NCBI GenBank assembly: GCA_900549345.1
Contig: UROC01000087.1
Coordinates: 1 to 7,117, forward strand
Length of the DNA stretch: 7,117 nucleotides
DNA from: an uncultured Collinsella sp.
Lineage (GTDB): Bacteria; Actinomycetota; Coriobacteriia; Coriobacteriales; Coriobacteriaceae
Direction of reading: 5' to 3'
Shown: in pieces, positions 6,918-7,117 of the stretch
Layout of the letters: every line of letters begins with the position of its first letter
Position numbering within the stretch: position 1 is the first letter of the stretch
The notes under the pieces: generated by a model
Seen by the model: the letters and a program-made list of their open reading frames with translations, nothing else
The model's database searches: none
Told to the model about the DNA's origin: nothing
Translations under genes and position numbers: made by a program

Positions 6918-6924
6918 TATGATA
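6918..6924. promoter_or_regulatory. Symmetric -10-like element between purL and the antiporter gene
   Basis: TATGATA reads TATCATA on the other strand, so each strand presents a plausible -10 hexamer (TATGAT plus, TATCAT minus). On the minus strand it would start a purL transcript near 6911 with a leader of about 100 bases. That leader holds a TACGG tandem duplication (plus-strand 6839-6848) and no riboswitch that I recognise. Neither direction has a good -35 at 17 bases; for purL that position reads CCTCAA. The best purL promoter candidate in this gap, but not firm. Confidence 0.35.
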
Positions 6925-6957
6925 CGACAGCTCGCGGCGCGTTGAGGACGGCGAGGG

Positions 6958-6966
6958 TGCTACAGT
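6958..6966 (+). promoter_or_regulatory. Extended -10 (TGCTACAGT) upstream of the antiporter gene
   Basis: TGC followed by TACAGT at 6961-6966 resembles the extended -10 seen before the GGDEF gene. A TTGAGG at 6942-6947 is only 13 bases upstream, too close for a normal -35. Transcription would begin near 6973, giving a leader of about 20 bases that just contains the ribosome binding site. Confidence 0.4.
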
Positions 6967-6993
6967 GAAGCGCAAACAAGAGAAAGGCATCAC

Positions 6994-7117
6994 ATGGCAT
7001 TCGTTTCGCTCGCCATCATCGCGCTCGTCGCGGCAGCCTGCCCGATCGTCGCCAAACTCATCCCCAACAAGCTGGTTCCCGAGACGGTGTTCCTGCTCAT
7101 CGCCGGAGCGTTGCTGG
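6994..7117 (+). CDS. Probable cation:proton antiporter (Na+/H+ exchanger or Kef type), N-terminus only
   Basis: Forty-one codons are present before the window ends. The start ATG 6994 has an AAAGG ribosome binding site at 6983-6987, spaced six bases. The product opens with a hydrophobic helix (about residues 3-19), then KLIPNKLVPETVFLLIAGALL. A first helix, a short loop with a Pro-Glu, and then a second helix starting VFLLIAGALL is the usual opening of monovalent cation:proton antiporters of the CPA families, which exchange Na+ or K+ for H+ across the cytoplasmic membrane. No ion-binding or regulatory domain is in view, so the subfamily and ion cannot be assigned. It is transcribed away from purL across a 184-base gap. 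Confidence 0.65.
   Translation, partial: MAFVSLAIIALVAAACPIVAKLIPNKLVPETVFLLIAGALL

Noticed and set aside
1..7117. CRISPR array, insertion sequence, prophage or defence genes
   Set aside because: No regularly spaced repeats, transposase, integrase, terminal inverted repeats or known defence domains are visible.

Overview
The window looks like ordinary chromosomal DNA from a GC-rich gut actinobacterium of the Coriobacteriia, most likely Collinsella or a close relative. This rests on the high GC content, strong G/C preference at third codon positions in purL, and the protein types present. It is an inference from composition and recalled protein style, since no database search was possible.

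Layout, left to right. (1) Positions 53-598 (+) encode the C-terminal half of a 2-keto-3-deoxygluconate permease (KdgT family). The N-terminal half is missing: all three forward frames carry stops in the first 40 bases. (2) Positions 599-785 hold a 9-bp inverted repeat, an extended -10 promoter and a leader with two short hairpins. (3) Positions 786-1991 (+) encode a multi-spanning membrane protein with a C-terminal GGDEF diguanylate cyclase domain. A one-base frameshift near 1860-1867 destroys its last motif; the original tail is still readable and ends at a TAG at 1925-1927. A strong hairpin lies just after that stop. (4) Positions 2029-2964 (-) encode a 10-helix EamA/DMT-family transporter. 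(5) Positions 2988-3026 hold a textbook intrinsic terminator for the next gene, purL, which lies upstream of eamA on the same strand. (6) Positions 3063-6809 (-) encode a complete 1248-residue single-chain phosphoribosylformylglycinamidine synthase (PurL) with its fused glutamine amidotransferase domain. (7) Positions 6810-6993 form a divergent intergenic region with a symmetric -10-like sequence. (8) From 6994 (+) to the window end runs the first 41 codons of a probable cation:proton antiporter.

The genes do not form one pathway. purL is a housekeeping purine gene, the permease half and the EamA protein are solute transporters, the GGDEF protein is a c-di-GMP signalling enzyme, and the last gene is an ion transporter. 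Only purL and eamA share a direction closely enough for a transcriptional link, and a terminator separates them.

I found no undescribed biological system. The points worth a second look are the frameshifted cyclase, the half-length permease that matches one structural repeat of its family, the terminator that leaves no room for an eamA promoter, and the symmetric divergent promoter region.
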